A DNA stretch of 59,534 nt from assembly GCA_013122435.1 (NCBI GenBank), contig WYDT01000044.1, forward strand, positions 1-59,534, given 5' to 3'. Shown piece after piece: positions 1 through 8,594 of this stretch. Source of the stretch: Chloroflexi bacterium AL-N1. GTDB taxonomy: Bacteria > Chloroflexota > Chloroflexia > Chloroflexales > Roseiflexaceae. Every line of letters begins with the position of its first letter. Positions within the stretch are counted from its first letter, which is position 1. A program made the position numbers and the translations under genes. The notes beneath the pieces are model-generated. The model was not told where the DNA came from. It searched no databases and saw nothing but the letters and a program-made list of their open reading frames with translations.

Positions 1-266
1 ATGTGACTCTGCAACGCTTCTTTCAGCAGCAACACAGTAATAAGTGAACAGTCCCTGAAAACGTGGGCGGTGTCGGTCACGTTGCCGGGATCGCAATAAC
101 GCGGGTGTATTGGGCCAGTTCAGTACGGGCGGTTTCGAGGGCAGCGGCACCACGCGCATCAATGATGAGCGTCCACCCGTGTTTGGGCGAGTTCGCGTGT
201 GAGGGCGCGGCCACGGCGACGTGATGCACCAGTAATCAAAATGGTTGGTGAGGTTGTGTGATTCAT
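1..266 (-). pseudogene. Short-chain dehydrogenase/reductase N-terminal fragment, frameshifted
   Basis: Read from the ATG at 266 downwards, the peptide begins with an SDR-type Rossmann start (ILITGAS), but the usual TGxxxGxG loop reads TGASRRRG. The frame stops after about 35 codons. The next frame continues with recognisable SDR sequence (WTLIIDARG, then a helix and VIAIP), and a further frame holds the typical GNVTDTAHV segment. Both breaks look like single missing G bases in G-rich runs. The 3' part lies outside the window. Either the gene is decaying or the sequence has indel errors; the altered glycine loop favours decay. Confidence 0.6.
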
Positions 267-805
267 GTATGGTTTCCTTGACGATGGACTGTCTTATGAT
301 TGAGTTTATGATGTAGGATTAGTTTAGCGCATATGAGCACCAATCGCCTTGTCCCATGGATCAGACTGGCCGTACGCAAAAAGACAGATGGATAGCCTGT
401 TCGTTGCCACAGGTATGCTTCTGCGCTTATCCGTACTATATAATCTAATTGACAGGACTTAGGCAAAACGGAATAATTGACACTGCGAAGAAAACCCCGT
501 AAGGTTCCGGAATGTGACCGACAAAAAACAGGAGCCACAATGAAACGAGTGTCTCTACCTCATGGCCTGTTAAATCCAGAACACGTTGCCGCATTTGATA
601 GAATATGCCGGGAAATGCAGCCACGCTGCTATCCATCGTTCCCTGTTCGTTGATGCACCCCGACTACGGTTGTGGCGATTTCTGGCAGGAAGTACCGCAA
701 CTGGTTGGCCGCCAGACTTCGGCGTGTGTCTTGGCAGGATCGATATCCGCTTAGTCGAACACAATCACTTCGAACGGAAGACAAACACCTATAGCATACT
801 ACAAA
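267..805. other. Stretch without a supported gene
   Basis: Short overlapping reading frames occur on both strands. None has a convincing ribosome site, length and recognisable sequence together. An ATG at 540 opens a 37-codon frame that stops at about 653 and is followed in the same frame by several stops, which looks like eroded coding sequence. I cannot identify the original gene. Confidence 0.4.
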
Positions 806-1120
806 CTATCCATATGATGTTCTCAATACATGGGTCAGGGTTCTTTGAGGTAGCACCTGATTGAGCACGCGCTGGATGGTTATTTTGCGATGACGTTGGC
901 CTTCATACCCCGGCACACATAACCCGGTAGTGCCGAAATCGTAGCTTAGGAAGGCGTACACCACCCGGTCTTGTAAGGCTGGCAAGACTAGCCCACTATG
1001 ACAGATGATAGTAGCCAGATACGGTGGTGTGCTGACATAGTAGTGGCGTGGCTCATGCCCCACGGCACTTGTGTGGTGGAAGTGGAAAGCGTTGACGGCA
1101 TCGTCAATGAGCATATACAT
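806..1120 (-). CDS. Hypothetical small protein, weakly supported
   Basis: The frame has 104 codons and begins MYMLIDDAVNAF, with a purine-rich GGGGGT ribosome site a few bases upstream of the ATG. I do not recognise a family. A similar peptide pattern (LIDNATNNYHYH against LIDDAVNAFHFH) appears in a different minus-strand frame near 1290-1350, so this stretch may hold two degenerate copies of one short element. With no conserved domain, this could be a non-functional remnant. Confidence 0.25.
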   Translation of the reverse strand: MYMLIDDAVNAFHFHHTSAVGHEPRHYYVSTPPYLATIICHSGLVLPALQDRVVYAFLSYDFGTTGLCVPGYEGQRHRKITIQRVLNQVLPQRTLTHVLRTSYG

Positions 1121-1349
1121 GCTGCACCCCCTTACAGAAATGACTGATTCAGTCCAGGTATTTTGGGTGTGGGATTATTGGTGTATGGTTATACCATGGA
1201 CGTACATAATCCAACAACAACCACTGGGCCTGGAAATTACGTGCCTCTGGGAGTCGCTGAATAAATCGTCACCTGCACTCTGGCGGTATGATAAATGAAA
1301 CTGCCACCACCGCATCCGGGTGTGGTAGTGGTAGTTGTTGGTAGCATTA

Positions 1350-1679
1350 TCAATCAAGAGGTGCCTGCGGTTCCTCGTGAAGATCAGCATGATCATTGTG
1401 GATAATGGTTAGCGCCACGCGATTAATCAACATACCACGATAATTCATTACGTACCGATAGCTTTCCATCAGATGGTCAATCATATCCGTTGTGGCACGA
1501 TAGGCATCAGCCTGATAAAACCCGTTGATCGTGAGATACATCTGTTTCTCGGTGCCACCGTAGTGTTCGACGATAACTGCTATTGCTGTATGGACATCGA
1601 TTGGTTCGATAGCATGGATTTCGTGCGTAATCTGCGTCATCTCAACGCGTGTGTGCTCTGGTTCATCCTGGTGTGACAT
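1350..1679 (-). CDS. Hypothetical protein, 109 residues
   Basis: The ATG at 1679 is preceded by AGGGAG at a short distance, which I prefer over an upstream in-frame start at 1700. The product is soluble and rich in His, Glu and Asp, with no membrane segment. It contains a mixed strand/helix pattern (IAVIVEHYGG, then QMYLTINGFYQAD). I cannot assign a domain. It lies downstream of the tRNA-Lys on the same strand, in a region that otherwise looks decayed. Codon use resembles that of real genes here, so I consider it likely but unproven. Confidence 0.45.
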   Translation of the reverse strand: MSHQDEPEHTRVEMTQITHEIHAIEPIDVHTAIAVIVEHYGGTEKQMYLTINGFYQADAYRATTDMIDHLMESYRYVMNYRGMLINRVALTIIHNDHADLHEEPQAPLD

Positions 1680-2002
1680 AATCTCCCTGCTACAAGTCAC
1701 TGCCCAACCCAGCTACGTGGTGAGCAATTGGGTAGAGAGAACTTGTGAAATACTGGGTTCACATGATCGAACGCCACATACGGGGAGAAAAGTACGCATA
1801 TATGCAGTAGATAAATAGATTGTTACTTATAGTCTATGGCGCGAAAAATACGTGAGACATACATTACATTGCCTGAGTGTCTGGTTGATCAAGAACTACA
1901 CAAACAAAACGCACAGAGAGTAAAGAAGGCTTACTACACCTGCGACGATACTTCAACTACTTTTGACTAATGGATTTTGTGAGATAGGTGATTGAGGAAA
2001 AG
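1680..2002. other. Intergenic, nothing recognised
   Basis: AT-rich spacer between the tRNA-Lys and the hypothetical gene on the same strand. No tRNA, clear promoter pair or strong hairpin was seen. Confidence 0.4.
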
Positions 2003-2074
2003 TGGGCCGGGTGGGGTTCGAACCCACGACCATCGGTTTAAAAGACCGCTGCTCTACCACTGAGCTACCAGCCC
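2003..2074 (-). tRNA. tRNA-Lys (anticodon TTT)
   Basis: On the minus strand the sequence folds as a cloverleaf: acceptor GGGCTGG/CCGGCCC (one G-T pair), D-arm GCTC/GAGC, anticodon loop CTTTTAA, T-arm GTGGG-TTCGAAC-CCCAC and discriminator A. The anticodon TTT at positions 34-36 reads AAA/AAG lysine codons. The first anticodon-stem pair (27-43) is a G-A mismatch; the other four pairs are intact. No CCA is encoded. Confidence 0.95.
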
Positions 2075-2179
2075 AAGCACGCGGATATTATAACTAGAAT
2101 AGCTGATAAAAGCAAATTGTGCAGGAGGATAACAATGGATGAATGATAGCATTGACGAACATACGGTTGTAGGATGGGT

Positions 2180-2216
2180 AAAAAACACTGTGGCGGTCCA
2201 GATAGGCCGCCACAGT
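2180..2216 (-). terminator. Intrinsic terminator of the 27-residue microprotein gene
   Basis: A 10-bp perfect stem (ACTGTGGCGG with CCGCCACAGT) has a 10-base loop. On the minus strand it is followed after one base by six Ts. It lies 57 bases downstream of the small gene at 2273-2356, which supports that gene being a separate transcription unit. Confidence 0.8.
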
Positions 2217-2272
2217 CTCTGTCGCTACTCGATTTGGATGGATATATATTCGGATGGATACAGTAAAAGTAT

Positions 2273-2356
2273 TTACGTATCTTGACGACGCATTCGTGCA
2301 ATAATAACACCTATTATCGCTCCAACAACTGCGCCTGCGATGAGAATGGGTTCCAT
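2273..2356 (-). CDS. 27-residue single-helix membrane microprotein (MEPI-type)
   Basis: The peptide starts MEPILIAGAVVGAI, continues as one hydrophobic helix and ends in a basic tail (RMRRQDT), so it should insert with the positive tail in the cytoplasm. The ATG at 2356 has a strong AAGGAG eight bases upstream, and a clear intrinsic terminator follows the stop. A second microprotein of the same plan, also beginning MEPI, lies at 39414-39506. Gene finders usually miss products this short. The function is unknown; such proteins often regulate a larger membrane partner, but nothing here identifies one. Confidence 0.7.
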   Translation of the reverse strand: MEPILIAGAVVGAIIGVIIARMRRQDT

Positions 2357-2617
2357 AAAGGTACTCCTTGTAAACTATATGCGTTGTCAGTAGGGCTACC
2401 TTGCGCCGTAATGTGTAATTGCCGATTTGTATGAAGAGGTGCCACGCCGTTTCTATGCAAGTTGTACAGTACAGTCGCTAAAGGTATCTGTTATACAGTG
2501 TATCAACTCATCAATACAATGAGAAGGGTGTTTTGTAAATAATATGTAACAAGCATATATGGCAATGTACTTGGATTACGTGAGAATATTTTCTTTACTA
2601 ATGTGATCTGTTACACT

Positions 2618-4852
2618 ATGTTTATGGACACACTTATATGGCAACTTATCCGCCCATTGCGGCCCCACATCGGATGGTGGCGTGTCATAGTTGGCTTGAT
2701 AGTCGTGCTCTGCATCCCGTTTGCTACTGGGGATCACGATTTTTATCTCCCTACAGGATGGTTTGTGGTGGCTGCTCTCGGTGGCTTTGTGTTGGGACTT
2801 CGTTATGGCTCCACGATCAGGGTGCAGAAATCCTGGCTCATGTTGGTGAGAGAAGTTCTTGTTGCTGGTTGTGGGGTGGTGTTGCTTGTCGCGCTGAGTA
2901 GCCGCATATTACCACCGTTGTCTCTCATGATGCAAGATGTTGGTGCGTGGATGGGTTGGATCATTCAGCGTTTGCGCGACAACCTCCTTGCTTCGCCACC
3001 ACCTGTTCGAACGGGGGCTTTTCTGGCAGAGGCGCTGCCACGCTTTGCGCGTGAGTTATGGTGTGCACCGCAGGCTGGTGAACAGGGGGCACGTCTGCTG
3101 CTGACGACCAGCGGTGTTGCGCTGACATGGTTAAGCTCCCTGGCATTTGGTCGGGCACTATCAGGTGGCAAGGCATTGCTAGCCTGGACGACTCCGCTTA
3201 TTGTGCTGATAGTGATCGTAACCACATTTGGGGGTACACTGGTCATTCCATTGTTGTGTAGTTGTATGCTGCTGTTTATGTTTGTTATTGATGGTGAGTT
3301 TCGCCAACGTGAGCAATCCTGGCGGCGCTCTTTCACCGACTTTTCTGAAGAGTTTCGTCTCGATGGGCTGATCTGGGGTGGTGCTGCTCTGGTGATTATT
3401 CTGACCATAGCGTGGTTGTTGCCTGTGTGGTTACGCAACCCGATTGCCACAAACCTCTGGGGTGATGTTGAAGCACCGTCAGCTTTGGAAGCGCTTGACC
3501 GAGAGGCTTTTGACAGTCGACCCGTGGCCGACACCCGTCAGATCGGTCTTTCGGAACTCCCGGTCATCACGTTGGGGGAGACGCTTGAGCAAGGTGACAG
3601 TGAACAAGTCGCCCTGCGGGTTCAGCTCGATTCGCCGTTGCCAGAGTCTGCCTGGCCTCAGTATTGGCGTGCCCGTATTCTGAACATATACACTGGTCGT
3701 GGTTGGACTACTAATGCTCGTGTTTATCCACAGGAAGCCAGCCCAGTCATTGCAGATGCGTTTCCAGACGCTATGGTACAAACTATCGAAGACATGCGTG
3801 GTGAGTCTCAATTGCTGGTGGCCTTGCCAGATGTAATCAGTGTTGATCAGGCAACCAATGCAGAGCAGTTATCTGATGGAACAATTGCTGCTATGACTGT
3901 GGATGTGGCAACGACGCGCTATCAGGTTATTTCGCGTTTACAGGAATTTGCGACTCGGCCATCACCAGATAACCCACCAAACTTGAGCACCTTCCTGTCC
4001 CTTCCAGAGGATCTGCCGATGCGTGTTGAGGAACTTGCACGTGCAGTGGTCGTTGATGCAGATTTGTCGTATGAGCAGGCGCTGGCCATAGAAATGTATT
4101 TACGTTCATTACCCTATTCATATGAAGTTCGTTCGTTACCTGCCCGTGGTGATGCTGTTGAACAATTTTTATTTGATATGCAACAGGGCTACTGCACCTA
4201 TTATGCTTCAGCGATGGCCGTTATGTCCCGGAGTTTGAATATTCCTGCCCGTGTGGCGGTTGGATATACCACAGGGGAGTATGATGCCGCACAACGTACG
4301 TATACTGTTCGTGAAGTAAATGCACATGCGTGGCCTGAGTTGTACATTGATGGACGCTGGATGCCATTTGAGCCGACACCTGTCATTGCTTTACCATCAC
4401 GTGTGGCTCCTGTTGACGATCAATTAGTACGTGAGCCGGTTGCACCAGTGGCTGTAGCTGAACCAATGCCGTCAGTAGCGTGGGCGCGCTGGGACGTAGT
4501 GCTTGGTGTGGGCATTGCTTTGATCGTCGGGGGGATGTGGTATGTGCGATGGTGTAATCAAAGAGGGTGGCATATTCGCTCAAATACGGTAGAATATCAG
4601 GTGACCAACGTTCAACATCAATTTGAGCGATTTGGTGCTCGTGCAGGCATTGTCTGGTCTGACGGCGTGACGATCCACGAGTATGCAGCACTGCTTATTG
4701 CACGCTTTGCTCATATGAAAGATCAGATCAGAATCATCGTAGCGCTGATTACCAAAGCACGTTATAGTGGGCATCCCCTGTCTACAGACGAGATTCGACA
4801 ATTGCGCGATACGTGGCACCACATTCAGATGATTGATCGACAGCAAGGTTAA
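2618..4852 (+). CDS. TgpA-like membrane transglutaminase-domain protein
   Basis: About 744 residues: a membrane block of several helices in the first 200 residues, another helix near 255-280, a large extracytoplasmic region with a transglutaminase-like core, a late helix near 635, and a cytoplasmic tail. Counting from the upstream GTG at 2603, the nucleophile is Cys531 (QGYCTYYASAMAVMSR), the histidine is His575 (NAHAWPELY), and the third member is probably Glu590 in FEPTP. TgpA proteins usually sit in MoxR-DUF58-TgpA operons; here those partners are at 45001-49279. The start is uncertain (GTG 2603, ATG 2618 or ATG 2624), as none has a good ribosome site. The natural substrate is unknown. Confidence 0.88.
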   Translation: MFMDTLIWQLIRPLRPHIGWWRVIVGLIVVLCIPFATGDHDFYLPTGWFVVAALGGFVLGLRYGSTIRVQKSWLMLVREVLVAGCGVVLLVALSSRILPPLSLMMQDVGAWMGWIIQRLRDNLLASPPPVRTGAFLAEALPRFARELWCAPQAGEQGARLLLTTSGVALTWLSSLAFGRALSGGKALLAWTTPLIVLIVIVTTFGGTLVIPLLCSCMLLFMFVIDGEFRQREQSWRRSFTDFSEEFRLDGLIWGGAALVIILTIAWLLPVWLRNPIATNLWGDVEAPSALEALDREAFDSRPVADTRQIGLSELPVITLGETLEQGDSEQVALRVQLDSPLPESAWPQYWRARILNIYTGRGWTTNARVYPQEASPVIADAFPDAMVQTIEDMRGESQLLVALPDVISVDQATNAEQLSDGTIAAMTVDVATTRYQVISRLQEFATRPSPDNPPNLSTFLSLPEDLPMRVEELARAVVVDADLSYEQALAIEMYLRSLPYSYEVRSLPARGDAVEQFLFDMQQGYCTYYASAMAVMSRSLNIPARVAVGYTTGEYDAAQRTYTVREVNAHAWPELYIDGRWMPFEPTPVIALPSRVAPVDDQLVREPVAPVAVAEPMPSVAWARWDVVLGVGIALIVGGMWYVRWCNQRGWHIRSNTVEYQVTNVQHQFERFGARAGIVWSDGVTIHEYAALLIARFAHMKDQIRIIVALITKARYSGHPLSTDEIRQLRDTWHHIQMIDRQQG

Positions 4853-4965
4853 TTAGAAAGAATGTTACGCTTCTGTAAGACCTTCGTTACGCTTACACAA
4901 TTTCTGGTGGTCATACTATCCTTACAAAAGAACAGCAAAAATAGTATCGTGTAAGGATGCCACTG

Positions 4966-5682
4966 ATGTATCATATACTGGAACAGACTATGGGTAATGA
5001 AACTATTTTAGTCGTCGATGATGAGCCAACTATTCTTGAAGTGGTTGAACTTTATTTGCGTCGTGAGGGCTTTCAGGTTATCACAGCGATGGATGGGACG
5101 GCGGCACTTCAAGCATACCGAAAACAAACGTTTGATCTGATTGTCCTTGATCTTATGTTGCCCGGAGTCAATGGACTGGAGGTACTGCGACAAATTCGTT
5201 CTGAGCGCGATCTGCCCATTATCATGCTGACTGCACGTGGTGAAGAGACGGATCGAGTGGTTGGGCTGGAACTGGGTGCCGATGATTATGTGACGAAGCC
5301 GTTTAGCAACCGTGAATTGGTCGCACGTGTCAAGGCAGTTCTGCGCCGCACACAAAGCAAGGAATCCGCTCAGGAAACACATATACTCTCCATGGGAGAT
5401 CTCCAACTGGATACCTCTGCGCGTACTGTGGCACTGTCTGGTCATAATATCAATCTTACGGCGCGAGAATTTGATTTACTGGCATTCTTTATGCGTCATC
5501 CCGGTCAGGTATTTACTCGTGAGCAGTTGCTGGACAACGTCTGGGGCTATACATTTGCCAGCGACATGAGCACGGTGACGGTCCATATTCGTCGATTACG
5601 TGAGAAAATTGAACACGATCCCACGAATCCGATCTTTTTACAAACAGTGTGGGGTATTGGCTATAAATTAGAACGAATGTAA
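4966..5682 (+). CDS. OmpR/PhoB-family response regulator
   Basis: An N-terminal receiver domain has the acidic pair in LVVDDEP, phosphoacceptor Asp62 in VLDLMLPG, a conserved Thr (IMLTARGEE) and Lys (DDYVTKPF). A C-terminal winged helix follows (LTAREFDLLAFF, then VHIRRLREKIE and the GIGYKLE wing). It pairs with the histidine kinase starting 13 bases downstream. The ATG at 4966 is favoured because AAGG lies nine bases upstream; in-frame ATGs at 4957 and 4990 are alternatives. The signal sensed and target genes cannot be read from the sequence. Confidence 0.93.
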   Translation: MYHILEQTMGNETILVVDDEPTILEVVELYLRREGFQVITAMDGTAALQAYRKQTFDLIVLDLMLPGVNGLEVLRQIRSERDLPIIMLTARGEETDRVVGLELGADDYVTKPFSNRELVARVKAVLRRTQSKESAQETHILSMGDLQLDTSARTVALSGHNINLTAREFDLLAFFMRHPGQVFTREQLLDNVWGYTFASDMSTVTVHIRRLREKIEHDPTNPIFLQTVWGIGYKLERM

Positions 5683-5695
5683 CAACCGAGGAAGC

Positions 5696-7033
5696 ATGAA
5701 TGTACCAAAAGAAATGAATGGACACTTTCGCCGTACATTTGGGCCTATACTAGGTGTAGGGCTCTTATTTGTATTTGGGTTTGCGCTCCTCTTCGCCATC
5801 GGATGGATTAACACGCATGGTCAGAATACGGCACAGCTTGTACGCTATCTCCTCATCTCAGGGAGTGTTTCCATCGGTCTGGTTGTGGCAGCTCTATTCT
5901 GGCTGCAACGTGGGCTTGGGCGGCTCTGGATTCAGGCGACCCTCACCTATACCATCGGGGTCGGTGTGGCGGTGCTGAACGTATTTACGACAGCTGGTTT
6001 GATGTTCAGCAGTGATCAAGACTACTGGATCCTCACACTGCTCCTGCTCTTTGCTGCGGTTATGTCGGTTGGGTTAGGCTACATCTTGACCTATACGATT
6101 GTCCGGCGTGTTACGGCCTTGCATGAAGGTGCCCAAGCCCTGGCAAGTGGGAAACTCGATACGCATGTTACTGCTATTGGGCGTGATGAGTTGGCCGATC
6201 TTGCCAATGAATTTAATCGTATGGCCCAACAACTCGCGCGTAGTTCTGCCGAACGAACCCGTTTGGAAGCAGCCCGGCGCGACCTGATAGCATCTGTCTC
6301 ACACGATTTGCGGACACCACTCACCTCGCTCCGTGGTATGACTGAGGCGATTGCCGATGGTCTTGTGCAAGATCGGGCCATGATGCAGCGCTATCTCACT
6401 ACGATGCGAAGCCAGATCGATCATCTGAGTGATCTGATTGACGATCTGTTTGAGCTATCACAGATTGATGCGGGGGTACTCAAACTAGAGTTGCAGCGTA
6501 TTACCCCAGGTGATCTCGTGAGCGATACGATAGAGGCCATGCGGCCTCAAGCAAATGCGCGTGGTGTCGTATTGCTTGGGAGTGTTGATCCCGATATTAA
6601 GGCATTGCTGGTGGCACCACAGAAAGTGGAGCGTGTATTCTACAACCTGGTCACCAATGCGATTCGGCATACCCCGTCTGACGGTGCCGTAACTATTGCT
6701 ATTCGGCATGCAGAACAGGGGTGCGACATACCAGATACACAACCGGAGCACCAGTCCAGTGAGCAATCCATGTATGAGCGTGCGCTCCAGGCACCACACT
6801 GTGTGATCGTTGAGATCTCTGACACTGGTGAAGGTATTAACCCGGAAGATCTTCCTCATATCTTTGATCGTTTCTATCGTGGCGAAAAGTCGCGCTCACG
6901 TGCGACTGGTGGTACTGGTCTGGGTCTCGCTATTGCGAAAGGGATTGTCGAGGCGCATGGCGGGTGTATCTGGATTGAAAGTACGCTTCAGCAAGGTACA
7001 TGTGTCCGCTTTACACTGCCCTACACGACCTGA
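5696..7033 (+). CDS. Membrane-bound sensor histidine kinase
   Basis: 445 residues. Four hydrophobic helices occupy about 15-140. A HAMP linker follows (RRVTALHEGAQALASGKLD), then a HisKA dimerisation helix with phosphoacceptor His203 in SVSHDLRTPL. The ATPase domain carries the N box (VFYNLVTNAIRHTP), G1 (ISDTGEGI), F box (IFDRFYRGEKS) and G2 (GGTGLGLAIAKGI). There is no large periplasmic sensor domain, so the signal probably reaches the membrane segments or a partner. It forms an operon with the response regulator; GAGGAAG lies just upstream of the ATG. Confidence 0.93.
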   Translation: MNVPKEMNGHFRRTFGPILGVGLLFVFGFALLFAIGWINTHGQNTAQLVRYLLISGSVSIGLVVAALFWLQRGLGRLWIQATLTYTIGVGVAVLNVFTTAGLMFSSDQDYWILTLLLLFAAVMSVGLGYILTYTIVRRVTALHEGAQALASGKLDTHVTAIGRDELADLANEFNRMAQQLARSSAERTRLEAARRDLIASVSHDLRTPLTSLRGMTEAIADGLVQDRAMMQRYLTTMRSQIDHLSDLIDDLFELSQIDAGVLKLELQRITPGDLVSDTIEAMRPQANARGVVLLGSVDPDIKALLVAPQKVERVFYNLVTNAIRHTPSDGAVTIAIRHAEQGCDIPDTQPEHQSSEQSMYERALQAPHCVIVEISDTGEGINPEDLPHIFDRFYRGEKSRSRATGGTGLGLAIAKGIVEAHGGCIWIESTLQQGTCVRFTLPYTT

Positions 7034-7115
7034 ATGGACAATGTTTGAAACAGAGAGGTGTACACAAACGTATACACATGTAGTGTAAATTATATGCTCA
7101 ATCTTACCATACTTT

Positions 7116-7745
7116 ATGCCAACTTCACCAATGATGTTGCGTGCTGCACGTAGCGATGACAGTGCAGCGATGGCCAATCTCATGGTTCAACTGTATCATG
7201 TGGAACGGCCAGCGATGTTGGGTGGGCCACGCGAAGCTCAACACCAACTGCTCCGGTATATTCTCGAAGCCAATCACTTTGCGGGCATGCACGGACACTA
7301 TGTGGTGCAGCAAAGCGATGAATCATTGCTTGCAACGGCTGGGCTACGTGTTGCCCCAGAGTCACTTAAGGTGGCGCTCCCTGACGGGACCTTTCGTATG
7401 GCGTGGGTACTGTTGGGACCAACGCACGCGATACGCATGTTTACTTCCCTTTACTGGTCTATGGTTACTCCACTACCACGCTTAACGCCACACCATGCCT
7501 ATATTTACAGTGTCATTGTAGATGAGTACCATCGTAGAAGTGGGATCGGTCGCTTTCTGATGCAAAACATCGAAGATATTGCGCGCAATCAAGGTGCAAA
7601 AGCAACCCTCTTGGGTGTTATGCACAACAACCATCAGGCGCGACATTTTTATCGGCATCTGGGGTATGAAGTGATCCATCATGATCCGCAGTGGAAGCAG
7701 TACGTAGGCCCTTCACTGATCATCATGAGTAAGTCTCTGGAGTAG
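7116..7745 (+). CDS. GNAT-family N-acetyltransferase
   Basis: 209 residues. The acetyl-CoA binding motif A appears late (YIYSVIVDEYHRRSGIGRFLM, residues about 128-149), where R-R-x-G-I-G is the pyrophosphate loop. Motif B follows (AKATLLGVMHNNHQARHFYRHLGYE), which is typical of GNAT enzymes. The N-terminus starts with the common AARSDDSAAMANLM pattern. The acceptor substrate cannot be deduced. No clear ribosome site precedes the ATG at 7116; ATGs at 7131 and 7134 are alternatives. Confidence 0.85.
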   Translation: MPTSPMMLRAARSDDSAAMANLMVQLYHVERPAMLGGPREAQHQLLRYILEANHFAGMHGHYVVQQSDESLLATAGLRVAPESLKVALPDGTFRMAWVLLGPTHAIRMFTSLYWSMVTPLPRLTPHHAYIYSVIVDEYHRRSGIGRFLMQNIEDIARNQGAKATLLGVMHNNHQARHFYRHLGYEVIHHDPQWKQYVGPSLIIMSKSLE

Positions 7746-7760
7746 CTCATTAGCGCTATA

Positions 7761-7769
7761 TGCTATAAT
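7761..7769 (+). promoter_or_regulatory. Extended -10 promoter upstream of peptide deformylase
   Basis: TGCTATAAT is a perfect -10 hexamer with an upstream TG extension, 65 bases before the deformylase start. No good -35 hexamer is visible, which is common for extended -10 promoters. Confidence 0.5.
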
Positions 7770-7833
7770 AGAAATCTATACATAACAGTGTTATCAATGA
7801 TCTCTATGGCAGTTTGAAAAAGGTTTTATTTAT

Positions 7834-8400
7834 ATGCCAACACGACGCGTTCTCCGCATTGATAATGATGAGGATAAAGTTGTTCTCAAGACCCGCACTC
7901 GCCCAGTAAAGTTTCCTAATCCTGGCCTTAAGCAACTCGCTAAGGATATGTTAGAGACCATGCATATAGCCAATGGGGTGGGTCTGGCAGCACCGCAGAT
8001 CGGTCTTTCGCACCGTATTGCTGTAGTGTATATTCCACCTGAAGTCGAGGAACACGAAGATGGTACAACGACTGAGACAGTCCCTGAGCAAATCTATGTA
8101 CTGATCAATCCCGAAGTCGTCAAAGCCAGCGATGAAGAAGAGGTTGGTCTGGAGGGATGTCTGAGTCTGCCTGGTTGGTATGGTGATGTTCCCCGTGCTG
8201 CCTGGGTAACGGTTGACTATCAAGGGCTTGATGGAAAACGCTACCGTATTCGTAAAGCAGATGGCTTGCTTGGGCGGGCACTCCAACATGAAATTGACCA
8301 CCTGGATGGGATATTGTTTACTGAGCGTATTCGTGATCTGTCGACATTAAAGGATTATTCCAAAGAAAAAGAAGCAGAAACGGAATCTGCTGAACATTGA
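7834..8400 (+). CDS. def: Peptide deformylase
   Basis: Removes the formyl group from the initiator methionine of new proteins. All three family motifs are present: GVGLAAPQIG (48-57), EGCLSLPG (107-114, metal ligand Cys109) and QHEIDH (151-156, metal ligands His152 and His156, catalytic Glu153). The length of 188 residues is slightly long because of an acidic insert near 70-85 and an acidic C-terminal tail. It appears to be a single gene behind its own extended -10 promoter. Confidence 0.96.
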   Translation: MPTRRVLRIDNDEDKVVLKTRTRPVKFPNPGLKQLAKDMLETMHIANGVGLAAPQIGLSHRIAVVYIPPEVEEHEDGTTTETVPEQIYVLINPEVVKASDEEEVGLEGCLSLPGWYGDVPRAAWVTVDYQGLDGKRYRIRKADGLLGRALQHEIDHLDGILFTERIRDLSTLKDYSKEKEAETESAEH

Positions 8401-8594
8401 TACAAGACAAGTTGGATTTACCTCAAGTATAGCGATCTGTGAGAGTTACGGCTGCTTAGAATACTGCGTATCTTATGTTGTCAGTTTGTACCATAACATA
8501 TATATGACGATGGTATCCTCGTGGAAATGGGTAACTTCTCGATAGACACGTGTGTATCCAGATAGAGCGTGATATGGCAACGAAAGGATGATTT

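Noticed and set aside
540..870. Transposase remnant
   Set aside because: The broken frames look like eroded coding DNA, but no DDE motif, terminal inverted repeat or target duplication could be found.
2965..3534. Minus-strand 189-codon frame inside the TgpA-like gene
   Set aside because: It is antisense to a gene with clear transglutaminase motifs; its composition is that of a codon-shadow frame.
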